Assembly: GCA_028289345.1 (NCBI GenBank)
Contig: JANQQL010000038.1
Location: 29,980-93,979, forward strand
DNA from: Planctomycetota bacterium
GTDB taxonomy: Bacteria; Planctomycetota; B15-G4; SIAN01
Length of the DNA: 64,000 nucleotides
Direction: 5' to 3'
Position numbers and translations under genes: made by a program. The notes beneath the pieces are model-generated. The model was not told where the DNA came from. It saw only the letters and a program-made list of their open reading frames with translations, and did not search any database. Positions 44,636 through 53,800 of the stretch are shown in pieces (the stretch's first letter is position 1; every line of letters starts with the position of its first letter).

Positions 44636-45226
44636 ATGACCGCAGCGTTCGACCCACTTCAGGAACTGTTTGTCGCTCAGCAAGACCGGCCCGCCAAGGT
44701 CCGGGACGTCAATCTCCGCACCCTGGAGCCCTACCAACGCGCACTCATGGTCATCGATGGCACGGTCACCAAGTTCCTCGAGGCCTACACCATGGAGTCG
44801 GTGGACATCGTTCCCCTGGGTCAGGAGTCTCGGCACCTGGACAGCGATCATCCCTGGCTGGAGGTTCCCGCCGGCGAGCGCGTCGTCGGACGCCAGGTGG
44901 TGCTCCGAGGCCGCCACAGCCACCGCTTTCACGCCTACGCGGTCTCGCTCACGGTACCCACTCGTCTGCGAGAAGATGTCCGCAACCAGCTCAAGGGCCA
45001 CGGAGAGGGGTTGGGTCGAGTGCTCCGCAAGTGCCGCATCGACACCTATCGCGAAGTGTTGTGGTACGGGCGCGAAGAAGCGGAGACGATTCCCGGCCAC
45101 TTTCCCGAACCATTGCGAGATGGCTGCTTGACCCGAACCTACCGAATTCTCGCCGAGCAGCGCCCCATCATGCTGATCAACGAACGGTTTCCTCTCCGTC
45201 CGCACGGATCGACCAACTTCGCGTAG
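44636..45226 (+). CDS. Chorismate pyruvate-lyase-like protein (UbiC/DUF98 family)
   Basis: A 196-residue protein starting at the ATG at 44636. It matches the DUF98/UbiC fold: VNLRTLEPYQRALMVIDGTVTKFLEAYTMESVDI, then VVGRQVVLRGRHSHRFHAYAVSLT, LRKCRIDTYREVLWYG and RTYRILAEQRPIMLINERFPL. The Arg in GRQVVLRG and the Glu in INERFPL correspond to substrate and catalytic positions of chorismate lyase, which splits chorismate to 4-hydroxybenzoate and pyruvate. Mycobacterial relatives feed phenolic glycolipid synthesis. A phenylacetate-CoA-ligase-like gene follows after 12 bp, so the benzoate product could be activated next. It could instead feed quinone synthesis, although no ubi or men gene is near. 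Confidence 0.82.
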   Translation: MTAAFDPLQELFVAQQDRPAKVRDVNLRTLEPYQRALMVIDGTVTKFLEAYTMESVDIVPLGQESRHLDSDHPWLEVPAGERVVGRQVVLRGRHSHRFHAYAVSLTVPTRLREDVRNQLKGHGEGLGRVLRKCRIDTYREVLWYGREEAETIPGHFPEPLRDGCLTRTYRILAEQRPIMLINERFPLRPHGSTNFA

Positions 45227-45238
45227 GGCGAGTCATTC

Positions 45239-46555
45239 ATGAGTCGCGAACTGAATCGAAGCCTCTGGGAAGCGCTGCCGCGCGCGGCACTGCAAGAACT
45301 CCAATTCCAACGAGTTCGCGAACTCCTCAGAGAAATCCTGCCTCATAACGGCTTCTACCGTCAGAAGCTGCAGGCCGTGGGAATCGAAACCGTGGCCGAT
45401 GTGAGCGAGGCCTCGGATTTCGCGAAGATCCCGTTCACCACTCATGGGGAGCTCTCTCAGAATCAGGCTGACCATCCCCCCTATGGCTCCAACCTGACCT
45501 ATCCCCTGCACGCGTACACTCGCATTCATCAAACCGCGGGCACTCGGGGCCGGCCACTGCATTGCCTGGACACCGAAGCCAGCTGGCAATGGTGGGCACA
45601 TTGCTGGAAAGCGGTTTATGAAACCGCCGGTGTCACCGCCAATGACCGGGTGTTCTTCGCCTTCTCCTTTGGTCCGTTCATTGGTTTCTGGAGTGCCTAC
45701 GAAGGCGCACGCCTGCTTGGAGCCCTGGCAGTTCCCGGGGGTGGGATGTCCTCCCATCAACGGGCTCGCGCAATCCTCACTCATGGTGTGACGGTCCTGG
45801 TCGCCACACCGTCGTCGGCGTTGCATTTGGCCGAAGTCGCCCGCGAAGAAGGGATTGATCTCACCAGCTCGGAAGTACGCCTGACGATTCACGCCGGGGA
45901 ACCGGGCGCCAGTGTGACGTCCATCAAACAGCGCATCGAAGAACAATGGGGCGCTCAGTGCTTCGACCACGCTGGCGCGGCCGAAGTGGGAGCCTGGGGA
46001 TTCGAGTGCCGCGCCCATCAAGGCTTGCACCTCCACGAGGCCGAGTTCTTGTTCGAGGTGATCGATCCCGCGACCGGCGAAGAAACCGATGACGGCGAGT
46101 TGGTGATCACGAACCTCGGGCGCATTGGCATGCCAGTCATCCGCTATCGAACCGGGGATCGCGTCCGCGTCACCGACTCCCCCTGCGAATGTGGGTCGCG
46201 CTTTCGCCGGCTCCCGCAAGGAATCATCGGACGTGTCGACGACGTCCTGGTCGTGCGCGGCGTCCCGGTGTACCCCAGCGCCATCGAGAACGTCGTGCTG
46301 CGTTTTCCTCCTGTCAAAGACTACGCGGTCGACATCACTCGACAGCAGGAACTGGATGAGATGGAAGTGCGCGTCGAAATCGAGGGCGCGGACACCGAAG
46401 ACACCGCGGCTCTCGTCAAGCGGGACCTTCGTGACGCATTGGGCCTCCGAGTTCGCGTGACCCCCGTTCCCTGTGGTACGCTGCCTCGGTTCGAGCAACG
46501 TGCCAGGCGCTTTCACGATCGCCGTCAACGCGAGTTCCTTCCGACCCGTCCATGA
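45239..46555 (+). CDS. Phenylacetate-CoA ligase-like AMP-binding protein
   Basis: A 438-residue member of the PaaK group of adenylate-forming enzymes. It has the P-loop-like HQTAGTRGRP (97-106), the AMP-binding DHAGAAEVGAWGFEC, VIRYRTGDRVRVTDSPCECG with the ribose Asp, and the C-terminal subdomain GRVDDVLVVRGVPVYPSAIENVV. At the site of the catalytic Lys of PaaK relatives (usually in EGKAxR) the sequence is PRFEQRARRF, so that Lys is Arg. The first half-reaction may be impaired or the enzyme may work only as a thioester-forming partner. It lies 12 bp after the chorismate-lyase-like gene and overlaps the next start by ATGA. Confidence 0.86.
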   Translation: MSRELNRSLWEALPRAALQELQFQRVRELLREILPHNGFYRQKLQAVGIETVADVSEASDFAKIPFTTHGELSQNQADHPPYGSNLTYPLHAYTRIHQTAGTRGRPLHCLDTEASWQWWAHCWKAVYETAGVTANDRVFFAFSFGPFIGFWSAYEGARLLGALAVPGGGMSSHQRARAILTHGVTVLVATPSSALHLAEVAREEGIDLTSSEVRLTIHAGEPGASVTSIKQRIEEQWGAQCFDHAGAAEVGAWGFECRAHQGLHLHEAEFLFEVIDPATGEETDDGELVITNLGRIGMPVIRYRTGDRVRVTDSPCECGSRFRRLPQGIIGRVDDVLVVRGVPVYPSAIENVVLRFPPVKDYAVDITRQQELDEMEVRVEIEGADTEDTAALVKRDLRDALGLRVRVTPVPCGTLPRFEQRARRFHDRRQREFLPTRP

Positions 46556-48630
46556 ACCTTCCCGTGCGCTTCGTTCTGTCCGGTGTTCGTGCCTTGATGG
46601 CGAATCCCTGGCGCGGATTGTGGGTGGCTCTGGTCCTGGTTGTGTGCAGCACGCCGGTTCCTGGCCAAGCCTGGCAAACCTGGCGCTTCCAGTGGGACGC
46701 GGTCGACCTTTGGACGTACTTCCCGAACAAGATCCGCCTCGAGGACCGGGAGCTGTTCGACCAAACCGACTCTCGCGGCCTGACCCTCGGCCCGTCGCAA
46801 CTAGGAGTCCTCGAATGGCCGGAAGTCATTCGTGTGAGAGTTCGCGACGGGCGACTCGAGTTTCTCCGTCCTCCCCAGCCCCTGCCGCTCTTCGCAGGAG
46901 TCATGCACCAGGCACTGCTGGTCGAGATTTCCAGCGCGGAAGAGGTCCGGGGAGTGGTCCCACTCCGAGAGATGTTCGATGCCCGGGATCGCTCTGTGTT
47001 GCGCCTGCTCGACCGCGGCCTGCCCACCCTCTATTTGGTACGAGTCAGCGATCCCCCCCTGGGTGCCAAGGCTCTCGAGCTGGTGGTCGAGGACACTCGC
47101 CAACGAGAACTCGGGCGCTTGCTCCTCCCCATCGAAGTTCGAGAATCTGGTCGACTGCGGGTCGAGATTCGGGACGCGGACACCGGCCGGCCGACCCCCG
47201 CTCGGGTGGGGATCTACAGCGGCGAATCGGCAAACTTCACCTACCCGCGTTCGGCAATCCAGATCCCGGTCTTTGGGGAAGCCCGCTCGGTCCGCGTGGT
47301 CCGAGACCCGACTTGGCCCATCGCCAATCGATCCTGCTTCTACACCGAGGGAGTCTTCGAAACCGCCGTCCCCCCCGGCCGGCAGCACCTCATCTTCAAG
47401 AAGGGCATCGAGTACGGGGGCGTTGAACGCAAGGTCTTGGTCGAACCCGGAGCAACCGTCGAACAACGAGTCGTACTGGAGCGCTCCTTCGACCTGCCGG
47501 AGCACGGCTGGTATTCGGGCGATGCTCACGTGCACGTGGCACGGGACGGTGAACAGGACGCCTCGCTCCTCAGCTGGTCCCAAGCAGAAGATGTGCACGT
47601 CACCCACACTCTGCAAATGGGAGACGTTCGCCGCACGTACTTCCCGCAGTTCTCCTGGCAGGATCGTGGGACCACACGTCGTGGGGATTACCTTTTGAGT
47701 CCTGGACAAGAGGATCCGCGCAGCAGCCTTCGCGGGCACACCATCCTCTTGAATAACGCCCAAGAACATTGGAACCCGGAGCACTACTACCTGTACGAAG
47801 ACTTGTTCCAAAAGGTGCGACAAGAAGGCGGCTTAGCGGGCTACGCGCACGCCGGAACCGCGTTCCACGCGGATCGCAGCATGGCGCTCAGCATGCCATT
47901 GGGAGTGGTTGACCTCCTCGAGGTGTTCAACAACGGTGTCCTGAAGACTCCGGTCCTGTACCACTGGTGGAACCTAGGCTTCTCGCTCACCCCGATCGGA
48001 GGCTGTGACTACCCGTTTGGACGAATGCGAATGCTGGGGGATTCGCGCTTCTACGCTCAGGTTGACGGTCCCCTGAGTCCCGATTCCTGGATCGCCGGGC
48101 TGCGCGGCGGGAACACCTACGTCTCCAATGGCCCCTTGGTGGAGTTCCAGCTGGGAGATGCCCACCCGGGAGAACGATCGGTTGTGGCCCCTGGATCAAG
48201 GCCGACTCTTCGAGCCCATGTTCGCTGCCACCCGAGCGTCGACCGACTGAAACGCGTTTGCGTGGTGCAGGCGGGCGAGATCGTGCAAGAGATCACCCCT
48301 CCCCCAGAGTCTTCCCAGGACTTCCTCTGGGAAACCAGTTGGCCGGTGCAGCACAGCACCTGGATCGCTCTCAAGGTCGAAGGGGAGAAAACCTTGGCGC
48401 ACACCAATGCGATCTTCCTTGAAGTAAACGGTCAACGCCCCTGGAACCGGCGGCGCGCTTCGGCTTTGTTGGATCGCAGCGAACAATGGCTGGCCGAACT
48501 GGAACAGGTCCTGAACGAAGCGCTGAGCGAAACCGAAAGTGGCCGGTCCCAACTCGAAGCCTTGGCACCTCGCTTCACCGCAGCTCGCCAGGAATACCGC
48601 CGCTTGCGCCGCCAACTCTCGGATGAGTAG
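46552..48630 (+). CDS. CehA/McbA-like secreted metallohydrolase (PHP fold)
   Basis: The 692-residue protein starts with an ATG overlapping the ligase stop. A signal peptide or anchor follows (RGLWVALVLVVCSTPVPGQ). After two beta domains of about 300 residues comes a PHP-like metal site: HGWYSGDAHVHVARDGEQDASLLSWSQAEDVHVTH, then GQEDPRSSLRGHTILLNNA, GGLAGYAHAGTAF and DLLEVFNNG. That order matches the CehA/McbA family, whose best known member is a carbaryl hydrolase, so an ester, amide or carbamate substrate is likely. Coupling to an aryl-acid activation pair suggests that it acts on an aryl ester or a related conjugate outside the cytoplasm. Confidence 0.82.
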   Translation: MNLPVRFVLSGVRALMANPWRGLWVALVLVVCSTPVPGQAWQTWRFQWDAVDLWTYFPNKIRLEDRELFDQTDSRGLTLGPSQLGVLEWPEVIRVRVRDGRLEFLRPPQPLPLFAGVMHQALLVEISSAEEVRGVVPLREMFDARDRSVLRLLDRGLPTLYLVRVSDPPLGAKALELVVEDTRQRELGRLLLPIEVRESGRLRVEIRDADTGRPTPARVGIYSGESANFTYPRSAIQIPVFGEARSVRVVRDPTWPIANRSCFYTEGVFETAVPPGRQHLIFKKGIEYGGVERKVLVEPGATVEQRVVLERSFDLPEHGWYSGDAHVHVARDGEQDASLLSWSQAEDVHVTHTLQMGDVRRTYFPQFSWQDRGTTRRGDYLLSPGQEDPRSSLRGHTILLNNAQEHWNPEHYYLYEDLFQKVRQEGGLAGYAHAGTAFHADRSMALSMPLGVVDLLEVFNNGVLKTPVLYHWWNLGFSLTPIGGCDYPFGRMRMLGDSRFYAQVDGPLSPDSWIAGLRGGNTYVSNGPLVEFQLGDAHPGERSVVAPGSRPTLRAHVRCHPSVDRLKRVCVVQAGEIVQEITPPPESSQDFLWETSWPVQHSTWIALKVEGEKTLAHTNAIFLEVNGQRPWNRRRASALLDRSEQWLAELEQVLNEALSETESGRSQLEALAPRFTAARQEYRRLRRQLSDE

Positions 48631-48823
48631 TAAGAGATGCCCGGTTCCTCCGTGCACCCGGCTGGCGCCTCGATGAATTCCCAACCGCGAGTGCGGCGGA
48701 TCCGAGGCCGAATCGATCGCCGCCCGGTGCCCCGTCCCGGAGAAGAAGAAAAGGCTTCCGAGCCTCCGGGTTTTCCCGGTTTCCTGGCAACCGCGGGATA
48801 GTGTTGTTCCGGGAGGTCACATC

Positions 48824-50965
48824 ATGCGACGCTGGAGCATTCTGCCAGCTCTTCTCGTGTGCGGCGCTTGCAGCGGGGGCTCGTCCTCGCCGCGATTCGG
48901 TTTGTCTCAACGCGTCCCGGTCACCACTCTGAGATTCCCGACCGGACTCCCTCAACCAACGCCGCTGACGGCTCGCCCCGCGTTTCCTAGCCTGTTGTTC
49001 GACGCTCCCGTCGTCTTCACCTTCGCTCCGGACGGTTCGAATCGGGTCTTCGTCGGGGAACTCGCCGGGCGAGTTCGTGTCTTTCCCAATGACCCGAACG
49101 TGTCCTCAGCAGCGGTGTCTGATTTCCTCGACCTTCGTGCCGCCAATGGCGGCCCCGTCCTCACCGGCGGTGAGCAAGGACTGCTGGGGCTAGCCTTCCA
49201 TCCCGACTACGCCAGCAATGGTTGGCTCTATGTTTGCTACTCGGTCGATGGACCCCGTCGCTCACGGCTATCGAGATTCCAAGTGTCCGCCGACCCGAAT
49301 CTCGTCGACCTCGGCAGCGAGATCGTGCTCCTCGAAATCGGACAACCGGCCCCCAACCACAACGGTGGCTGTTTGGCGTTTGGCCCGGATGACAAGCTCT
49401 ACTACTCGGTCGGTGACGGTGGCAACCAACACGACCCCGGACAGAACGCCCAGGACCTCACTTCACTTCTCGGCAAGATCCTGCGCTTGAACGATGATGG
49501 AAGCGCCCCCGCGGACAACCCCTTCGTCGGAGATCCAAACGCCCGCGACGAGATTTGGGCCTACGGTTTCCGCAATCCATGGCGATTCAGCTTCGACCGG
49601 CAGACAGGAGATCTTTGGTGCGGCGACGTTGGTCAATCCAGCATCGAAGAAATCGACGTGGTGACCCGAGGTGGGAACTACGGCTGGGATTTCTTCGAGG
49701 GCACGCTCTACCACGAAGGCAACGCCAGCGGCTTCCCACTGATCGACCCCATCTACGAGTACCCACGTCCCGGCGGCTACAGCGTGACCGGTGGCTATGT
49801 CTCGCGGGGACCGAGCCTCGACCTGACTCGTGGTGCTTACGTTTTCGGAGACTATGGAAGCGGTCGCCTCTGGGCACTGGTGACGGACGGTGACCAGGTG
49901 GTCGACATCCAAGACGTGGCCTTCGTGAACGCTCCGGTGTCCTTTGGGGAGGACCAAGACGGCGAACTCTACGTGTGTTCCCTGGATGGCAACGTCTACC
50001 GCTTCGAGGAAACCGACCCAGCCCCGGTCACTGAGGTTCCCGCCCAGCTTTCCGCCACCGGTCTCTTCACCAGCGTCCCCGATCTGATTCCGGCTCCCGG
50101 AGTCCTCGAGTACGACGTCAACGCGCCTTTCTGGTCGGATGGCGGTCACAAGCGACGCTGGATCGCACTTCCAGGAAACTCACGAATCGAGTTCTCCGCG
50201 GAGGAACCTTGGACGTTTCCGACCGGCACGGTTCTGGTGAAGCACTTCGAGATCGACACCAACCAGGGCGTTCGCCGCCTGGAAACGAGAGTCCTGGTTT
50301 TGACCGCCAGCGGCTGGCAGGGCTATCCCTACCGCTGGAACAGGGAGCAAGACGACGCGACTTTGCAAACGATGGCGAACACCGAAACGATCTCAGTGAC
50401 AGAAGATGGGGTCACCTTTGATCTCGATTGGTTCTTCCCTGGAAGCAGTGATTGCAACACGTGTCACACCGCGGCAGCAGGACATGTCCTTGGACTGCGT
50501 GTATCCCAGCTCAACCGAAACTTCGAATACCCTCGGATGACCGACAATCAGCTGCGGGCATGGAACCACATTGGTCTCTTCGCCACGGCTCTCGACACGC
50601 CCCAGAGCTACGAGGCGCTGGTTGATCCGACCGACGCGTCCCGCCGCATTGACAAACGAGCGCGCGCCTACCTGGCCACGAACTGTGCTCCCTGCCATCG
50701 ACCCGGCGGTTCCACTCCCGTCGACATCGACTTTCGAGAGAACGTTTCGGTCGCGAGCATGAATCTCCTCGGGATTCCCGCCACGACATCGTCAGACAAC
50801 CTTCCCGGGGCCCTCCGCCTCGATCCCTTCTCCCCAGAAACGAGTGAAGTCTGGCTCCGCATGAACCGGCTCGACGCCCTCCGCATGCCCCCTCTCGGCA
50901 GCCATCGCCGGGATGAGCAGGGCCTGGAGGTCATCGGCGAGTGGATTGATCAGGGAGCCCAGTGA
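48824..50965 (+). CDS. Lipoprotein: glucose/sorbosone dehydrogenase propeller fused to c-haem-type domain
   Basis: The 713-residue protein opens with a lipoprotein signal (SILPALLVCGAC, lipid Cys16). Residues 60-400 form a PQQ-dependent sugar dehydrogenase-like propeller with VFTFAPDGSNRVFVGELAGRVRVF, GEQGLLGLAFHPDYASNGWLYVCY, NHNGGCLAFGPDDKLYYSVGDGG and IWAYGFRNPWRFSFDRQTGDLWCGDVGQ. The second part has two CxxCH haem motifs, SDCNTCHTAA and NCAPCHRPGG, so electrons from sugar oxidation could pass to a covalently bound haem on the same chain. No separate cytochrome gene is adjacent. This is a common arrangement for periplasmic dehydrogenases of aquatic bacteria. Confidence 0.9.
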   Translation: MRRWSILPALLVCGACSGGSSSPRFGLSQRVPVTTLRFPTGLPQPTPLTARPAFPSLLFDAPVVFTFAPDGSNRVFVGELAGRVRVFPNDPNVSSAAVSDFLDLRAANGGPVLTGGEQGLLGLAFHPDYASNGWLYVCYSVDGPRRSRLSRFQVSADPNLVDLGSEIVLLEIGQPAPNHNGGCLAFGPDDKLYYSVGDGGNQHDPGQNAQDLTSLLGKILRLNDDGSAPADNPFVGDPNARDEIWAYGFRNPWRFSFDRQTGDLWCGDVGQSSIEEIDVVTRGGNYGWDFFEGTLYHEGNASGFPLIDPIYEYPRPGGYSVTGGYVSRGPSLDLTRGAYVFGDYGSGRLWALVTDGDQVVDIQDVAFVNAPVSFGEDQDGELYVCSLDGNVYRFEETDPAPVTEVPAQLSATGLFTSVPDLIPAPGVLEYDVNAPFWSDGGHKRRWIALPGNSRIEFSAEEPWTFPTGTVLVKHFEIDTNQGVRRLETRVLVLTASGWQGYPYRWNREQDDATLQTMANTETISVTEDGVTFDLDWFFPGSSDCNTCHTAAAGHVLGLRVSQLNRNFEYPRMTDNQLRAWNHIGLFATALDTPQSYEALVDPTDASRRIDKRARAYLATNCAPCHRPGGSTPVDIDFRENVSVASMNLLGIPATTSSDNLPGALRLDPFSPETSEVWLRMNRLDALRMPPLGSHRRDEQGLEVIGEWIDQGAQ

Positions 50966-51071
50966 GGGACTCGGCCTCTGGGCGCTTGCCGGATTTGCCA
51001 AAAGACCGTAATTCTTAGGGCTCGAGCGACACCTCTGAGCAACCCCGGAGGCGTTCGCAGGAGTCAAGCCC

Positions 51072-53636
51072 ATGGTCGTCATGCCAATCGTCGCGTTCCT
51101 CGGGACTTGGATCGCCCTCGCCGTGACCCAGGATTCCGTCAGTCCCGAAGATGCTCGTTTGCCCTTGCTCCTCGCCGAGCGACACCGGATGTTGCCGGCG
51201 GACCCCTCCATTTCTCGCGACGTGGTCTTCCTTGACGCGGACCAGGACGGCGACCAGGATGCCTTCGTTGCCTGCTTGGGATTCGACCGACTCCGGTTCA
51301 ACAACGGCGGTGGTCGTTTCGTCGACGTTTCGGATCGACTGCCCCCCCACTTCGAGGCGACTCTCGGCGTCGCCGCGGGAGACATCGACCACGATGGGGA
51401 CACGGACTTGGTCCTCGCCGTCGATGGATTGAACCGACTGCTCTTGAATCGAGGAGACGGGAGCTTCCTTGACGCAAGCAACCAGCTTCCTGCTGGATCC
51501 CAGGAAACCACCACGGCACTCCTTGCCGACGTGGATGGCGACGGCGACCTGGACTTGTTCTTCGGAAATCATGGGAGCACGCAGAACGCTCTGGCATTGA
51601 ACAACGGGTTCGGCGTGTTCTCCAACGCCTCCCATCAGCTGCCACCGTCGGGTCGAAGTACGGTTTGTGCGGCTTTCGGCGACGCCGAGGGCGACGGAGA
51701 TCTGGATCTGTTCGTTGGCAACGACAGCTTCCAAGACGCAGAGCTATTCCTGAACGACGGGTCCGGCCAGTTCTCGGACGCCTCGGCCCAAATCCCGAAA
51801 CTCGAAATGGTGAGCGGGCTGGGGCTCGGAGACTTCGACGGCGACGGAGATTTGGACGTGCTGCTGGCCGTCATGAACTCGGTCTTCGCCGGGAAAGAGA
51901 ACGCTCTTTGGCGGAACGACGGGAATGGCCTCTTTGAAGATGCCTCGGAACGAATCCCTTCGACCAAGGAGGTCACCACCGACATCGTGGTTGCCGATTT
52001 GGACAACGACGGGGATCTGGACGGGTATCTGGTCAACCATCGCGACTGTGACATCTTCGCCGGCTGCGACGGCGGCTCTGGCGGAACGGATCTCCTTTAC
52101 CGCAATGACGGATCCGCAAACTTCTCTGTGGAACTCCTCCCATTCGACGAGTCGTTGGACCTGGCGGCGGACTTGGCCGACGTGGACGGAGACGGAGACC
52201 TCGATGCCATGATCGTGGCCGGGGGAAACTCCACCACCGAGGAAGATCGTTTGCTCCTCGGGAACGGGGAAGGCGAGTTTCTGGACGTCACCGTGTTTCC
52301 TCGCTTGCCAGAGGTGGACCCAGTGAACGCAGTGACTCTCGGAGATGTCAATGGAGACGGCCTCGCCGACGCCCTGATCGCGGCAATCGGGCAGAACCGG
52401 CTTTGGATCAACCAATCTCCCGGCCCTTTCCTCGACGCGACAGACACCCTTCCCACCGATCGGTCCATCACCCATGACATCGCTCTTGGCGACGTGGACG
52501 GCAATGGCTCGGTGGATCTATTGGTTGCCAACCACCAGCAACCCAACCAGCTGTACCTCCAGCACAACGGGGTCTTTCAGGACGCTTCGGAGCAGATCCC
52601 CGCCGATGTTGCTGGCTCCCGGGTGGCAGTCCTTGCCGATGTGGACAAGGACGGTGACCTTGATGCGCTGTTCGGCAACGACGCTTCGGATCCGCTTCTC
52701 CTTTACTTGAACGACGGCAATGGTCAGTTCAACGATGCCAGCCACCAGGTCGCGGCTCCCGCCCGTTCCACTCACGCCATTGTTGCGGAGGATCTGGACG
52801 GCGACGGAAACCTGGATTTGCTCCTCGGCAACTTCGGTCAGAACCAGCTGCTGCAAGGAGATGGAACCGGGGCGTTCATCGACACCTCGCACCACCTACC
52901 AGAGAGTTCCGCTTTGACGAACGACATCGAAGCTGCGGACCTCAATGGAGATGGGTCCCTCGATCTCATGAGTGTCAACCAGGGTCAGGATGAACTCGCC
53001 CTCAATGACGGAACGGGGGTGTTTCTCGACGCGACCGCCCAACTCCCGTTGGATCCCGGACCCGACTTCTTGGCAGAACTCGAGTTTCTGGACGTCAATG
53101 ACGACCGCGTCTTGGACGCGCTGGTCACCAACAACGAAGAAACGCGCCTGTTGCTGAACGACGGCAACGCCAATTTCGTCACCATCCACGAATTCTTGCC
53201 GCCGGGAATCGATGGCATCCAAGGAATGGACAGTGCCGACCTCGACGGGGACGGTGACCGAGACGTTCTCCTCGGAACCCGCAACGATCGAGCGCGGATG
53301 CTCTACTCAGCCCCACGAAGTCTCCAGTGGCACGTCCTTCCGGGTCTGGGTCGCCCTCTCCGATTGGACGTCACCGGCTCCCGGAACAGCCTGGTCTTGG
53401 TCGGGTATTCACTCGATCTGGCGGTGGTGCCTCTTCCCGCAGGCCTGCTGCGCTTGGATCCGGCCACCTTGGGATTCCTGACAGTCGTTGCGATCGGCCC
53501 CCAAGGAGTTGGCTCGTGGCAAGTCCTGTTGCCAAAGGACGACGATCTCGTGGGCACCACTTTGTTTGTTCAAGGCCTAAGTCTCACCGATCGACAACTG
53601 ACCAACGCCGAGCAAATCACCCTCTCGGCCTACTAA
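51072..53636 (+). CDS. Long secreted FG-GAP/VCBS repeat protein
   Basis: The 854-residue protein has a hydrophobic N terminus (MPIVAFLGTWIALAVTQ) and then about twelve repeats of roughly 55-60 residues. Each repeat has a calcium loop of the type DADQDGDQDAFVA, DIDHDGDTDLVLA, DVDGDGDLDLFFG, DFDGDGDLDVLLA, DLDNDGDLDGYLV, DVNGDGLADALIA, DVDKDGDLDALFG, DLDGDGNLDLLLG and DLNGDGSLDLMSV. Most repeats have the same second half, (R/L)LLLN(D/N)GxGxFxDAS, followed by a motif such as QLPxxxR or QIPxxx. The last 110 residues are a separate beta domain. Two or more seven-bladed propellers could form. It is acidic, calcium-loaded and extracellular, and may be an adhesin or a scaffold. Confidence 0.9.
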   Translation: MVVMPIVAFLGTWIALAVTQDSVSPEDARLPLLLAERHRMLPADPSISRDVVFLDADQDGDQDAFVACLGFDRLRFNNGGGRFVDVSDRLPPHFEATLGVAAGDIDHDGDTDLVLAVDGLNRLLLNRGDGSFLDASNQLPAGSQETTTALLADVDGDGDLDLFFGNHGSTQNALALNNGFGVFSNASHQLPPSGRSTVCAAFGDAEGDGDLDLFVGNDSFQDAELFLNDGSGQFSDASAQIPKLEMVSGLGLGDFDGDGDLDVLLAVMNSVFAGKENALWRNDGNGLFEDASERIPSTKEVTTDIVVADLDNDGDLDGYLVNHRDCDIFAGCDGGSGGTDLLYRNDGSANFSVELLPFDESLDLAADLADVDGDGDLDAMIVAGGNSTTEEDRLLLGNGEGEFLDVTVFPRLPEVDPVNAVTLGDVNGDGLADALIAAIGQNRLWINQSPGPFLDATDTLPTDRSITHDIALGDVDGNGSVDLLVANHQQPNQLYLQHNGVFQDASEQIPADVAGSRVAVLADVDKDGDLDALFGNDASDPLLLYLNDGNGQFNDASHQVAAPARSTHAIVAEDLDGDGNLDLLLGNFGQNQLLQGDGTGAFIDTSHHLPESSALTNDIEAADLNGDGSLDLMSVNQGQDELALNDGTGVFLDATAQLPLDPGPDFLAELEFLDVNDDRVLDALVTNNEETRLLLNDGNANFVTIHEFLPPGIDGIQGMDSADLDGDGDRDVLLGTRNDRARMLYSAPRSLQWHVLPGLGRPLRLDVTGSRNSLVLVGYSLDLAVVPLPAGLLRLDPATLGFLTVVAIGPQGVGSWQVLLPKDDDLVGTTLFVQGLSLTDRQLTNAEQITLSAY

Positions 53637-53800
53637 CTCGCCGTTTCGAGAGAATCGCCCGAAGCGTCGATCCTCACGACGAAGCGTTGACGAGGGCCGG
53701 TTTCGACGCCAACTCGTGAGAGCGGCAAGCGGTCACCCTCCACTGGTGATTCGTCGCCCCTCGGACCAAGGAGTGGTCGCCCGGGGCCGTTCCATCGACC

